Shown: positions 33,950 through 43,233, numbered from the stretch's first letter. The stretch is 64,000 bases of DNA from Desulforhopalus sp. (GCA_023231425.1 JALNVI010000006.1:1-64000), one strand, 5' to 3'. Program-made: numbers and translations. The notes: generated from the sequence alone by a model not told the origin.

Positions 33950-34372
33950 ACTCTTATATAGTGTGCAGGATCTTTACTGATAAGTTGTATCTCTTACAAG
34001 TATTTATTAAAATTAGCAGGAAAAACCCTTTATCTGCAAGCTCTATGGATATTTATTTTCCAGATCATGGAAATTGCAAAATGAGCGTCTGCCGGGTAAT
34101 CTGCCTGTTTCTGCCAGGGATCGGGGCAGGAAACAGCTGTCCCCCTGCGTCGGCAGTGTGCGAATTGGACAAGTTGAACTCTTGCCGGAAGTGACAACTT
34201 CGGTCAGAGTGTTCTAAGGCGCAGTTGTTTTACAGACAGTTTCCGTGGCTTTCATTGCAGAAAACGGACACCGTGTCGTCTTTTTATTCTCTTTTTAACG
34301 CGTTATATTGAATTTGTTGCAGGACTCTTCGTCTGCTCCTTACTTTTTTTCTTTTCCCCCCGGAGGTTTTTT
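33950..34372. other. Intergenic, no supported feature
   Basis: About 420 bp between the decayed cyclase and the tetra-rubredoxin gene. I see no coding frame or RNA gene. It should carry the promoter of the rightward gene; the strong ribosome site CCGGAGG sits 6-12 bases before its ATG. Confidence 0.4.
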
Positions 34373-35599
34373 ATGAAACGCTGGATCTGTGGTGTCTGTG
34401 GCTATGTACATGAAGGTGAGCAGCCCCCTGAGGAATGTCCACTCTGCAGTGCTCCCGCCAGTGAGTTCACTGAAGAGACTCCTGTAAAATCACAGTCGGA
34501 AGAATCTCCTTTGGAGGATGCGATCAAAGTCGAGCAGTCTCCTGACTCTGAACTTTCCCCCGAGGTAAAGGAAGGCTCGGAAGAAAAGAGAACAGCCAGA
34601 AAATGGCGCTGCACCGTCTGTGGATATATTCATGAAGGGGAACAGCCCCCTGCGGAATGCCCTGTCTGTCATGTGGATGCGAAGAAATTTGTTCTCATCG
34701 ACAGTGAGGAAGATAAGCGGCTGCAGAATGAAAAGGCTGCAGCTGCTGGTGATAAGCGCGCAGAAAAAAAGGCTGCTGCAGAGGCTGTAGAACAGAAGCA
34801 GGCGGTGGAAAACATGAAGAAGTGGAACTGTTCTGTGTGCGGCTATATCCATGAAGGGTCTGAGCCTCCTGCGACCTGTCCTGTCTGCCATGTGGAAGGC
34901 GAAAAGTTTGTTGCCACAGCCAGAGGTTCAGTTGCAGAAGAGCAGGGCAGCACTGAAGGAAAGGGCTTGAAACGCTGGCGTTGTACTGTCTGCCAGTATG
35001 AGTCCACTGGCGATTTTCCCCCGGAGAAATGTCCAGTCTGCGGTGCCTCCCGGGAAGCGTTTGTAGAAATTGATGCCGAAGGTAACGTCATCGGTGCAGA
35101 ACCAACACCGGAAGAAGAGAAAAAGGGCGGCTTTTACGATACCCTCTGTCATCTTCTCATAAAACATCATCTTCATCCCATATCTGCACATTTTCCTAAC
35201 GGGATCATGCCTGCGGCAGTGCTTTTTCTGCTCATTGCTCTTTTCTCTGGTTCGTCCGTCCTTGAGGATGCGGCATGGTATAACCTTGTGGTTATACTCG
35301 TCTCTCTGCCGCTGGTCCTCTTTGCTGGATTTATTGAATGGAAGCGCTCTTATCGTGGAGCAAAGACATGGATCTTTCTCACGAAGATTACCTGCGGAAT
35401 TGTCGTTTTTATCTCGGTGTCAACTCTTGTTATCTGGCCTCTCGCAGAGAAGAGTGAAGACTGGGGGAGTGTGGTTCTCTTTGGATTGGAACTGCCAGCG
35501 CACTGGCTTTACTTCGCTATTGCCTGTATCGGACTGTGTGCTGTGGCCATTGCCGGTCACCTCGGTGGTAAACTCGTGTATGGTGCGAGGCGAAGGTAG
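34373..35599 (+). CDS. Integral membrane protein with four rubredoxin-like domains
   Basis: 408 residues. Four rubredoxin-type iron sites in tandem, each C-x2-C-G-Y-x-H-E-G-x-x-P-P-x-x-C-P-x-C: Cys6/9/22/25, Cys80/83/96/99, Cys153/156/169/172 and Cys204/207/220/223 (the last has QYESTG in place of GYxHEG). Acidic or Ala-Lys-rich linkers separate them. The C-terminal ~150 residues form about four TM helices beginning HPISAHFPNGIMPAAVLFLL, as in DUF2231. It probably passes electrons between a soluble donor and a membrane partner. The sites face the cytoplasm if the N-terminus is inside (no signal peptide seen). Confidence 0.85.
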   Translation: MKRWICGVCGYVHEGEQPPEECPLCSAPASEFTEETPVKSQSEESPLEDAIKVEQSPDSELSPEVKEGSEEKRTARKWRCTVCGYIHEGEQPPAECPVCHVDAKKFVLIDSEEDKRLQNEKAAAAGDKRAEKKAAAEAVEQKQAVENMKKWNCSVCGYIHEGSEPPATCPVCHVEGEKFVATARGSVAEEQGSTEGKGLKRWRCTVCQYESTGDFPPEKCPVCGASREAFVEIDAEGNVIGAEPTPEEEKKGGFYDTLCHLLIKHHLHPISAHFPNGIMPAAVLFLLIALFSGSSVLEDAAWYNLVVILVSLPLVLFAGFIEWKRSYRGAKTWIFLTKITCGIVVFISVSTLVIWPLAEKSEDWGSVVLFGLELPAHWLYFAIACIGLCAVAIAGHLGGKLVYGARRR

Positions 35600-35622
35600 A
35601 AATGTCTCTGTCACAGGTTTAT

Positions 35623-35781
35623 GAGAACATTGAATAACCAGCATTTCGTCCATTTTTTTCGTTACAGGTAAAAATTTATTCTCGGAGGCAGATGCTAAGC
35701 CCCGATACCAAAGTTATGGCTGCGGGGAATTTTCTCCTGTGCTTCGAAGATGAACGAAATACAAGGTTCTGCAAGATACCC
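35623..35781 (+). repeat. Interspersed KpnI-ended repeat, copy H (short form)
   Basis: A 159 bp copy between the rubredoxin gene and aroB. Ends are worn (GAGAACATTGAATAACC and GCAAGATACCC) but the core GTTACAGGTAAAAATTTATT and TCTCCTGTGCTTCGAAGATG are clear. Flanking 4-mers are TTAT and TTGT, one change apart. It ends 26 bp before the aroB start. Confidence 0.85.
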
Positions 35782-35807
35782 TTGTGTTATTTCAAACAGG
35801 AAAAGTA

Positions 35808-36881
35808 ATGATTGAACTCAACGTTGGTCTTGGGGAGCGCAGTTATCCCATTTTAATCGATCAGGGGGGATTGTCCCGTGTTGGCGCAGACCTTGCGCAG
35901 AGAAAGATTGCGAAACGTTATGCCATTATCTCTGATGATAATGTTGCTTCACTTTACGGTGCGCAATTGATCCAGTCTTTGAAGGCTGCAGGACTGGAGT
36001 GCGAACTCTTCACCTTTGTCGCAGGCGAAGAAAGAAAAACCCTCTCCACCCTCGGAGAGCTTGCTTCGGCAATGGCACGTGCCGGATTTGACCGCAAAGA
36101 TGCCATTATCGGCTTCGGTGGCGGTGTGCCTGGAGATATTGCCGGATACCTCGCGGCTTCATGGATGCGCGGCATTCCCTTTGTGCAGATTCCGACCACT
36201 CTCCTCTCTCAGGTAGACAGCTCAGTCGGCGGGAAAACCGGCGTAGACCTGCCTGAAGGGAAAAATCTAATGGGTGCTTTTTATCAGCCAAAGGCCGTTT
36301 ATATAGACAGCAACGTCCTTGTCACTCTGCCTGGGAAGGAACTCCTCGGCGGACTGGCGGAGGTGATAAAATACGGGGTAATTTGCGACGAAAGCTTTTT
36401 TTGCTGGTTGAAGGAGAACCGTGAAGCAATCCTCGCCCTGCAGCCCGCTGTGGTAGAGAAGATGGTTGCCCGCTGCTGTGAAATCAAGGCTGATGTTGTT
36501 GCCCGGGACGAGAAAGAGGGCGGCTTGCGCAAGATTCTCAACTATGGTCACACCATCGGTCACGCGGTGGAAGGTGCTTCCAGCTTTACCCTTATTCACG
36601 GTCTTGCTGTCTCCATCGGCATGGTTGCGGCGGCCCGACTTGCCGTGCTTAAAGGTATGCTTGCGGAGAAACAGTGTGCTGCGATTATTGAACTGCTCAA
36701 GGAATATGGCATGCCTGTCGAGGTGCCGGTGGAGCTTTCACGCCCGACCATCAGGAAGTATCTTCTCAGCGATAAAAAGGCGGAGGCGGGGAAGGTCTTT
36801 TTTATTCTTCCTGCTTCTATTGGAGATACTGAAATTACTGATCAGGTTACAGATTCACAGATCAACATTGTACTTGGCTGA
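35808..36881 (+). CDS. aroB: 3-dehydroquinate synthase
   Basis: 357 residues from the ATG at 35808 (AGGAAA upstream); the longer frame from 35784 lacks a ribosome site and abuts repeat copy H. It converts DAHP to 3-dehydroquinate in the shikimate pathway. NAD-binding GGGVPGDIAGYLAA, QIPTTLLSQVDSSVGGKTGVD, the zinc ligands in Glu(-Ile/Lys) and HTIGHAVEGA, and the C-terminal LLSDKKAEAGKVFFILP are all present. First gene of a three-gene rightward group with 5-bp gaps. Confidence 0.95.
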   Translation: MIELNVGLGERSYPILIDQGGLSRVGADLAQRKIAKRYAIISDDNVASLYGAQLIQSLKAAGLECELFTFVAGEERKTLSTLGELASAMARAGFDRKDAIIGFGGGVPGDIAGYLAASWMRGIPFVQIPTTLLSQVDSSVGGKTGVDLPEGKNLMGAFYQPKAVYIDSNVLVTLPGKELLGGLAEVIKYGVICDESFFCWLKENREAILALQPAVVEKMVARCCEIKADVVARDEKEGGLRKILNYGHTIGHAVEGASSFTLIHGLAVSIGMVAAARLAVLKGMLAEKQCAAIIELLKEYGMPVEVPVELSRPTIRKYLLSDKKAEAGKVFFILPASIGDTEITDQVTDSQINIVLG

Positions 36882-36886
36882 CAGAT

Positions 36887-37396
36887 ATGAAAGATGAAAA
36901 ATTCATGTATATTGCCCTGCAGCAGGCCGAGGAAGCTGGCAGCAGGGGGGAATTCCCCGTGGGGTGCATTATTACTCTCGGGGAGGAGATTGTTGCGGAG
37001 GGAAGACGATCCTGCAGTGGTGGCAACGGCCAGACCAATGAACTTGATCATGCTGAGATTACGGCCCTGCGCAACCTCTCTGCCGGGGGAAAAAAGTATG
37101 ACGCTTCGCAACTGACCGTCTACTCCACCCTCGAACCCTGCCTGATGTGCTACTCTACTCTGCTGGTCAACGGTTTCCTGCATATTGTCTATGCCTGCGA
37201 GGATGTCATGGGAGGAGGCACCAATCTTCCCCTTGACAGACTTGCCCCCCTCTACCGGGATCTGCAACCGGAGATAAAGGGGGGTGTATTACGCAGCGAA
37301 AGCCTCCGCCTTTTTCAACGTTTTTTTCTGGACCCGGCCTGTCGCTATCTGCAGGACACGCTGCTCGCCCGTCACATTCTTTCTCAGAAAATATAA
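36887..37396 (+). CDS. Zinc-dependent nucleoside/base deaminase (TadA-like fold)
   Basis: 169 residues of the cytidine/deoxycytidylate deaminase fold. Zinc and proton-shuttle motifs are DHAEITALR and TLEPCLMCYSTLLVNG, as in tRNA adenosine deaminase TadA and guanine deaminases. An unusual CSGGNGQTNE loop precedes the HAE motif and the C-terminal portion departs from TadA, so the substrate is uncertain. It follows aroB by 5 bp and precedes the radical SAM gene by 5 bp. Confidence 0.85.
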   Translation: MKDEKFMYIALQQAEEAGSRGEFPVGCIITLGEEIVAEGRRSCSGGNGQTNELDHAEITALRNLSAGGKKYDASQLTVYSTLEPCLMCYSTLLVNGFLHIVYACEDVMGGGTNLPLDRLAPLYRDLQPEIKGGVLRSESLRLFQRFFLDPACRYLQDTLLARHILSQKI

Positions 37397-37401
37397 ATGC
37401 A

Positions 37402-38409
37402 ATGAATACTGAAATTTCAAAAACAATCCATTTTCAGCCTGGGGAGCGTAATGTTTTCCTGCATCTTCTCACTGCCTGCAATCTTTCCTGCAGACACTGT
37501 TATATTAACAAAGAGCAGCATGGAAGCATGCAGTTGACCCGTGATCAGATTGAGAGCTGGCTGCGGCTCTTTGCCGATGAAACAAAGAAGACCAACGTTA
37601 TTCTGCTCGGCGGGGAGCCGACCATGCACCCCGATCTGCCTGAGGCAATCAGTATTGCCAAAAAACTCGGATATCAGGTGACGGTAGACTCCAACGGTTT
37701 TCTCTTTCACGATCTGCTTCACCGAACCACTCCTGATAAGCTTGATTTTCTCAGCTTCAGTCTGGACGGACCAGACCCGGAGATAAATGATGCAATTCGT
37801 GGAGAAGGCGTCTATGAGGTCTGCACCACCAACATCCGCCGGGCGATTGAGGCAGGGTTCCATGTCAGTGTGATATATACGGTGAGCCGCAAAAATATCT
37901 CCCATCTGCATCGCATGGGAGCCCTGCTGGAATCGCTTGGAGTGAAGAAGTTTTTTATTCAGGTTCTCGGTCTGCGCGGCAAATCTGCGGAATCAAACAG
38001 CGAAGAGACCTCACAGGTAAGCCGGGAGGAATGGCTGGCCACCGTTCCCGGAGTGGCTGCTGATATTGCTGCGCGGGGGATCCATGTCACCTGGCCGAAG
38101 GTGTTCCTGAATGAAGATGAGACGTTTCAATGTGCGGGGAATGTGGCGGAAAATTACTTTGTTTTCCCCAACGGAAGGGTTTATCAGTGCCCTCTTTGTG
38201 AGGATTATCCCATTCACAGTTTTGAGATAAAAAATGGTCAGTTGCAGAAAATGGGGGAGTTGCGTGAGGACGCCTTTTTTAAGCTGAATATTGCTGAGGG
38301 ATGTGTCATGAACAAGTTGCTGCAGCCCGATACCATTGAATATACCGACGAGGGAACACCGCTCTGTCGTATCTCCTGCTGTCTGTTGAAACAGGAAATT
38401 GGCGGCTGA
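37402..38409 (+). CDS. Radical SAM protein with SPASM-like C-terminal cysteines
   Basis: 335 residues. The SAM-cluster motif is CNLSCRHCY (Cys27, Cys31, Cys34), followed by LLGGEPTMHPDL, SFSLDGPDPEIND and VSVIYTVSRKN, the standard barrel landmarks. The C-terminal portion has further Cys (FQCAGN; YQCPLCEDYP; EGCVMN; CRISCC), suggesting an auxiliary cluster as in SPASM or twitch proteins that modify peptides or cofactors. No candidate peptide substrate is adjacent. It ends in a terminator shared with tatC. Confidence 0.83.
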   Translation: MNTEISKTIHFQPGERNVFLHLLTACNLSCRHCYINKEQHGSMQLTRDQIESWLRLFADETKKTNVILLGGEPTMHPDLPEAISIAKKLGYQVTVDSNGFLFHDLLHRTTPDKLDFLSFSLDGPDPEINDAIRGEGVYEVCTTNIRRAIEAGFHVSVIYTVSRKNISHLHRMGALLESLGVKKFFIQVLGLRGKSAESNSEETSQVSREEWLATVPGVAADIAARGIHVTWPKVFLNEDETFQCAGNVAENYFVFPNGRVYQCPLCEDYPIHSFEIKNGQLQKMGELREDAFFKLNIAEGCVMNKLLQPDTIEYTDEGTPLCRISCCLLKQEIGG

Positions 38410-38436
38410 GTAAAGTCGGAGACAGATGGGTGTAAC

Positions 38437-38478
38437 AAAAACCCGCAGGTACACAAATCAGTGTGCTGCGGGTTTTTT
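38437..38478. terminator. Bidirectional terminator between the radical SAM gene and tatC
   Basis: Arms AAAACCCGCAG and CTGCGGGTTTT with an inner CAC/GTG pairing, a T run after it on the plus strand and on the minus strand. The tatC stop (38458-38460) lies in its loop, so it serves both convergent transcripts. Confidence 0.8.
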
Positions 38479-39225
38479 CTTTCTGTTAAAAACACGACAG
38501 GCAAAGATCCCTGCCTCAAAGAGACCGTAGAGGGGCAGGGCGAGCAGTGCTGTGGCCATGAAATCGCCGGCAGTGAGGAGGAAGGCAAGAAAAAGGACAA
38601 CCCCGGACATGTAGAAACGGGCTTTCTGAAAGGATGCTGTAGAAAAAAGAGATGTACGATCGGCCATCACCATCAAAAAGGGGATTTCAAAGGCAATGCC
38701 GCAGGTGAGAACCATACGGGCAACAAAGCTGAAGTAGTCGCCAAGCTTCGGTAAAGGCTGTAAGCCCTCACTGGCGTAACTCATGAAGTAATGAAGCAGC
38801 ATCGGCAGGACGATAAAAAAAGCAAAAAGTGTGCCGGCCACAAAAAGCAGGGTGGACTGAAGGCCGATGAGTATTGTAATTTTCTTCTCACTCTCTTGCA
38901 GGCCGGGAGAAATAAATGCCCACAGTTGATAAATGGTCATCGGCATGCTGAGAACAACCCCACCAAGCAGAGACACCTTGAGATAGGCGATAAAAGCCTC
39001 GGGAAGGCTGGTGTATACCAGCCGATGGACCAGCGGCGAGGCATTGAGAAGGGGGTCGGCGCAAGCTTTAGCCAGCTGTTCGGAAAAAATCCAGCAGACA
39101 CCACTGCAGAGGGCAATGCCGATAATTATACGGATGGTCCGCTTGCGCAGTTCAAGATGATGGGGCCGGAAAAAAGCGAGACTCTTTTCGAGAATCGGCA
39201 GGTCCTGTTGCAGATTAAGATTCAA
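38458..39225 (-). CDS. tatC: Twin-arginine translocase subunit TatC (TTG start)
   Basis: 255 residues with six TM helices; HHLELRKRTIRIIIG at the N-terminus and FIAYLKVSLLGGVVLSMPMT then IYQLWAFISPGL are TatC landmarks. It forms the signal-recognising core of Tat export with TatB. Only a TTG at 39223-39225 can start it before the conserved N-terminus, and AGAGGA lies five bases before it. The start overlaps tatB by 11 bp. No tatA gene lies here. Confidence 0.93.
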   Translation of the reverse strand: MNLNLQQDLPILEKSLAFFRPHHLELRKRTIRIIIGIALCSGVCWIFSEQLAKACADPLLNASPLVHRLVYTSLPEAFIAYLKVSLLGGVVLSMPMTIYQLWAFISPGLQESEKKITILIGLQSTLLFVAGTLFAFFIVLPMLLHYFMSYASEGLQPLPKLGDYFSFVARMVLTCGIAFEIPFLMVMADRTSLFSTASFQKARFYMSGVVLFLAFLLTAGDFMATALLALPLYGLFEAGIFACRVFNRKKKPAAH

Positions 39226-39688
39226 CTTTTTCCTCTGTCGCTGACGTTGCTGCCGGGGAGACTGCTGCAGGGGCCGTTGTGGTTTCCGCTACGGTCTCTG
39301 GTGAGGCATTTCCAGGAAGATCTGAATTTATTGCTGCTTTTTTCTGCCGTTCCTTCTCTTCCTGCTTCTGTACTTCATCATGCAGATCGCGTAATGTGCC
39401 GACCGGAGGTTTCACATCCGAAAGTGCCGCCTTCATTCCCTCTCTCCCTTCCGTCAGCTGTTTTTGAAAATTGCGCGCAGCCTCCTCAAGGTCGGGTTTG
39501 ATGTCATTAATTATCTGGCCGGGGCCTCCTTCTTCAGTAAAGCTTTTTTTAAGATCGGCAGCGGTCTTTTTCAGGTCGGAGAGGCCTGCGGCAAGTTTTT
39601 TCGCCAGTTCCGGCAACTTGTCCGGACCTACAACAATGAGTGCAACGGCGAGGATGACGAGCATCTCCGGCATTCCAATACCAAACAT
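39215..39688 (-). CDS. tatB: Sec-independent translocase subunit TatB
   Basis: 157 residues: a short TM with the MFGIGMPEMLVILAVALIVV start and the GPDKLPELAKKL hinge typical of TatA/TatB, an amphipathic helix, then an acidic and Ala/Pro/Thr-rich tail of about 60 residues. The length and tail favour TatB over TatA. ATG at 39686-39688. Overlaps tatC by 11 bp, so translation is coupled. Confidence 0.9.
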   Translation of the reverse strand: MFGIGMPEMLVILAVALIVVGPDKLPELAKKLAAGLSDLKKTAADLKKSFTEEGGPGQIINDIKPDLEEAARNFQKQLTEGREGMKAALSDVKPPVGTLRDLHDEVQKQEEKERQKKAAINSDLPGNASPETVAETTTAPAAVSPAATSATEEKVES

Positions 39689-39981
39689 GGGGTACCTGTG
39701 ATTCTAAGGGATGAAAAGTGGAACAGCGCAAGGCCATGCCGTTTCCAGGGAAGTTCTGTTCTTGAGGACCTCAAACCGGGAAAACTTTACGGTATCCCAT
39801 TGAAACTGTCAACGAAAGGGTCGTCCTGTCTGTTCTTTCTCAGGGATGTGAAGCAGAGATAAGTGGAGTGGATTATTTGACATTACTGCCTCGTTTGACT
39901 ATATTTGTGCGGTTCTGTTTCAGGTTTTTTGAATTTTTTCAGGGTCGAAGTTCGAATACAGCCCATATAAGGAGATGAAAA

Positions 39982-41289
39982 ATGGCAAATGTGGTAGTGG
40001 CGGGAGCCCAGTGGGGTGATGAAGGAAAGGGAAAAGTCGTCGACCTTCTCACGAAATATGCCGACTATGTAGTCCGTTTCCAGGGCGGCAATAACGCAGG
40101 GCACACGCTTGTCATTGATGGCAAAAAATATATTTTTCACCTGATTCCCTCTGGAATCCTTTATGACAACAAGACCTGCATGATCGGAAATGGGGTGGTT
40201 CTAGACCCGGCCGTTCTGCTGCAGGAAATGGATGACCTCAAAAAACAGGGCCTTACCGTTACTCCCAAAAGACTGATGATCAGCGTGAGTGCACATCTTC
40301 TCATGCCTTATCATGCTTTGATCGACCAGGCCGGAGAGGCTGCACTCTCTCCCGACAAAAAGATTGGTACGACTGGTCGTGGCATTGGTCCCTGCTATGA
40401 AGACAAGGTTGCCCGTACCGGAATCAGGACCGGAGATCTTCTTGATGAGACCCTTTTGCGTGAGAAATTGAAAAACAGCGTCAAGGAGAAGAATTTTCTC
40501 CTTGAAAAGCTCTATGGGCAGAAGTGTGTCGATTATGATGAGATGCTGCGTTATGTAATGACCTGCGGTGAAAAACTGATGCCCTATCTTGGTGACGTTT
40601 CCATCGCTCTTGATGAAGCGCGCAAGGCTGGCAAAAATATTCTTTTTGAGGGTGCTCAGGGAACGCATCTTGATGTCGATCATGGCACCTATCCTTTTGT
40701 GACCTCTTCTAATACTGTTGCCTCCAACGCCTGTACCGGAAGTGGCTTTGGTGTTACACACATTGATGCTGTTGTTGGTATCACCAAGGCTTATACTACC
40801 CGTGTCGGTGCCGGGCCTTTCCCCACCGAACTCCAGGATTCAGTTGGTGAAGAACTGCAGAACAACGGGCACGAGTTCGGTGCAACCACCGGGCGCCCCC
40901 GTCGTTGTGGCTGGCTTGACGGCGTTGTGGTCTCTGACTCGGTCCGGCTCAATGGTCTTACCGGGCTGGCGATTACCAAGCTCGACGTTCTCAGCGGCAT
41001 GAGGGAACTCAAGGTCGGTGTATCTTACGATCTCGCCGGGAAAAAACTTACTTCCATGCCAACCAATATCCGCCAACTTGCAGCTGTTCAGCCCGTGTAT
41101 GAATCAATCGAAGGGTGGAAAGAAGACATTACCTCTGCAACTTCGCTGGACCAGTTGCCAGTGGCTGCCCGGAATTATCTAAAGAGAATTGAAGAAGTCG
41201 CCGGGATCCCTGCTGATATCGTTTCTGTCGGCCCGGACCGGAATCAGACACTGCTTTTGCACAACCCTTTTGAAACTAAAGTAAAATAA
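39982..41289 (+). CDS. purA: Adenylosuccinate synthetase
   Basis: 435 residues, normal length. GTP-dependent first committed step of AMP synthesis from IMP. Landmarks: VVVAGAQWGDEGKGKVVD (P-loop and catalytic Asp), GNNAGHT, GTTGRGIGPCYEDK, FEGAQGTHLDVDHGTYPFVT, and GRPRRCGWLD. SD AAGGAGA precedes the ATG. It heads a rightward housekeeping run to glyS. Confidence 0.97.
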   Translation: MANVVVAGAQWGDEGKGKVVDLLTKYADYVVRFQGGNNAGHTLVIDGKKYIFHLIPSGILYDNKTCMIGNGVVLDPAVLLQEMDDLKKQGLTVTPKRLMISVSAHLLMPYHALIDQAGEAALSPDKKIGTTGRGIGPCYEDKVARTGIRTGDLLDETLLREKLKNSVKEKNFLLEKLYGQKCVDYDEMLRYVMTCGEKLMPYLGDVSIALDEARKAGKNILFEGAQGTHLDVDHGTYPFVTSSNTVASNACTGSGFGVTHIDAVVGITKAYTTRVGAGPFPTELQDSVGEELQNNGHEFGATTGRPRRCGWLDGVVVSDSVRLNGLTGLAITKLDVLSGMRELKVGVSYDLAGKKLTSMPTNIRQLAAVQPVYESIEGWKEDITSATSLDQLPVAARNYLKRIEEVAGIPADIVSVGPDRNQTLLLHNPFETKVK

Positions 41290-41298
41290 GGAAAACTT

Positions 41299-41562
41299 AT
41301 GGCTCGTATTACCTGTGAAGACTGCCTGAAGGCACTCGGTGATAATAATCGCTTTAATCTGGTTCATCTCACCGTTGAACGTATTCATCAGCATCGTCAG
41401 GGAGAACCCTTCCTCAGTGAAGGGAAAAACCAGGAGATTGTCATGACGCTGCGGGAAATAGCTAACAAGAGTGTCTCTTTCAATAATATTAATGACCTTC
41501 CCAACCATTTGAGGGGAAAGAAGGATGAAGAGGAATCTGCCAGAGGAGAAGTACATTCCTGA
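41299..41562 (+). CDS. rpoZ: RNA polymerase omega subunit
   Basis: 87 residues; MARITCEDCLKALGDNNRF, then LVHLTVERI, and IVMTLREIANKSVS match the omega core (MARVTVEDCLxxxxNRFxLV ... ALREIAxGxV). It binds beta-prime and helps RNA polymerase assembly. The usual basic linker (R-A-R-Q-L) is changed to IHQHRQG. Nine bp after purA. Confidence 0.88.
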   Translation: MARITCEDCLKALGDNNRFNLVHLTVERIHQHRQGEPFLSEGKNQEIVMTLREIANKSVSFNNINDLPNHLRGKKDEEESARGEVHS

Positions 41563-41590
41563 AATCTGATTCCAGGTGTGACGATATCTA

Positions 41591-42745
41591 ATGAATGTTG
41601 ATTATTATGAAATACTTTCTGTAAGCCGGACGGCGAGTGGTGCGGATATTAAAAAATCCTACCGTAAACTGGCCATGAAGTTCCATCCCGATAGAAATCC
41701 CGGAAATAAAGAGGCAGAGGAGAAGTTTAAATCCTGCACCGAAGCCTACGAGGTGCTGAGTGATGAAAAGAAAAAACAGATATATGATACTTACGGCTAT
41801 GATGGCCTGAAAAACAGCGGCTACAGCGGGCCCGGGAATACGGAAGATGTTTTCTCCGGGTTTGGCGATATTTTTGGTGACCTTTTCGGTTTCGGTGGCA
41901 GAAGTCAGGCCCGGAGAAACGGTCCGTCGCCCGGAAGCGACCTGCGTTATGACGTAGATATTTCCTTTATGGAAGCCGTTCATGGTGTGACCAAAGAGGT
42001 GAAACTGCGAAAGCGGGAGACCTGCCATACCTGCAACGGGACCGGAAGTCGTCCGGGAAGCAAGCCGGAGACCTGCTCCATGTGTAATGGTCGTGGCCAG
42101 GTGATTCGTTCACAGGGGTTCTTTCAGGTGAGCACTACCTGCCCGCAGTGTCACGGTGAGGGAGTACGAATTACTGCCCCCTGTATCGACTGCGACGGCA
42201 CAGGCCTTGTTGAGAAAGCGAAAACAGTTTCTTTGAAAATTCCCGCAGGTGTTGACAGCGGGGCCCGCATGAGATTGAGCGGTGAAGGAGAGGGCGGGCG
42301 AAGAGGGGGGCAGTCTGGTGATCTCTACGTTATTATTCATGTTGCTGAACATGAATTTTTCAAACGTGAGGAAGAAACCATCTTTTGCAGGTTCCCGGTC
42401 TCCATGGTGAAAGCTGCTCTCGGCGCAACGGTTGACGTCCCCACGATTTACGGGAGTAAAGAGCTGGAGATTCCTGCCGGAAGTCAAAGCGGAGAACAAT
42501 TTGTTTTCAAAGAATTTGGGGTGCCCAGTCTTCGCAGTCATCGCAAGGGCGACATGATTGTCTCTCTTCAGGTGATGACTCCCTCAAAGCTTGATGAGGA
42601 ACAAAAGGAAAAATTGCGCGAATTTGCCGGACTTACCCACGAAAACATCAAAGAGGTCGAAAATGAGGGCTTCTTCAAAAAAATCTTTAACGAAGTCCTT
42701 GGCATGAATAAAAAGGATAAGGAGAAGAAGGAGACTGAAAAATAA
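41591..42745 (+). CDS. dnaJ: Chaperone protein DnaJ
   Basis: 384 residues. J-domain (1-70) with the HPD motif in MKFHPDRNPG, then a G/F-rich region, four C-x-x-C-x-G-x-G zinc repeats (CHTCNGTGS, CSMCNGRGQ, CPQCHGEGV, CIDCDGTGL; about 145-210), and the C-terminal peptide-binding domains. It delivers clients to DnaK; dnaK is not in the window. The stop overlaps the moaC start by one base (TAATG). Confidence 0.95.
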   Translation: MNVDYYEILSVSRTASGADIKKSYRKLAMKFHPDRNPGNKEAEEKFKSCTEAYEVLSDEKKKQIYDTYGYDGLKNSGYSGPGNTEDVFSGFGDIFGDLFGFGGRSQARRNGPSPGSDLRYDVDISFMEAVHGVTKEVKLRKRETCHTCNGTGSRPGSKPETCSMCNGRGQVIRSQGFFQVSTTCPQCHGEGVRITAPCIDCDGTGLVEKAKTVSLKIPAGVDSGARMRLSGEGEGGRRGGQSGDLYVIIHVAEHEFFKREEETIFCRFPVSMVKAALGATVDVPTIYGSKELEIPAGSQSGEQFVFKEFGVPSLRSHRKGDMIVSLQVMTPSKLDEEQKEKLREFAGLTHENIKEVENEGFFKKIFNEVLGMNKKDKEKKETEK

Positions 42746-43233
42746 TGGCGGAACTAACCCACTTTGACAGTGAAGGAAAGGCACAGATGGTTGATGTCGG
42801 CGGCAAGCAGGATACCGTCCGGGAGGCAGTCGCTGCCGGATGGATTCAGCTTTCTGTTGAGGGCTTCAAAAAAGTTAAGGAAGGCACTGTTTCCAAAGGT
42901 GATGTGCTCGGAGTTGCTCGTATTGCCGGTATAATGGCGTCAAAAAAAGTTGACGAGCTCATTCCACTCTGTCATCCGCTTTTGATTAACAAGGTGAACA
43001 TCGAGTTTTTCCTTCGCGAGAAGGACCTCTCCATTGATATTGAAGCTGTTGTAGGGATTTCCGGTAAAACCGGAGTAGAGATGGAGGCGTTGACAGCCGT
43101 ATCCGTGGCTGCACTTACTATTTATGACATGTGCAAAGCTGTCGATAAGAATATGACAATTGGAGATATTCGACTCTTAAAAAAGAGTGGCGGAAAGAGT
43201 GGCGTTTATGTTCGGTCCCCAGGGGGGTCCTGA
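42745..43233 (+). CDS. moaC: Cyclic pyranopterin monophosphate synthase
   Basis: 162 residues. Landmarks of MoaC: IPLCHPLLINKVNIEF, VVGISGKTGVEMEALTAVSV and ALTIYDMCKAVDK. It finishes the first step of molybdopterin synthesis with MoaA. No other moa gene is adjacent; the link to dnaJ is through a one-base overlap. Confidence 0.95.
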   Translation: MAELTHFDSEGKAQMVDVGGKQDTVREAVAAGWIQLSVEGFKKVKEGTVSKGDVLGVARIAGIMASKKVDELIPLCHPLLINKVNIEFFLREKDLSIDIEAVVGISGKTGVEMEALTAVSVAALTIYDMCKAVDKNMTIGDIRLLKKSGGKSGVYVRSPGGS

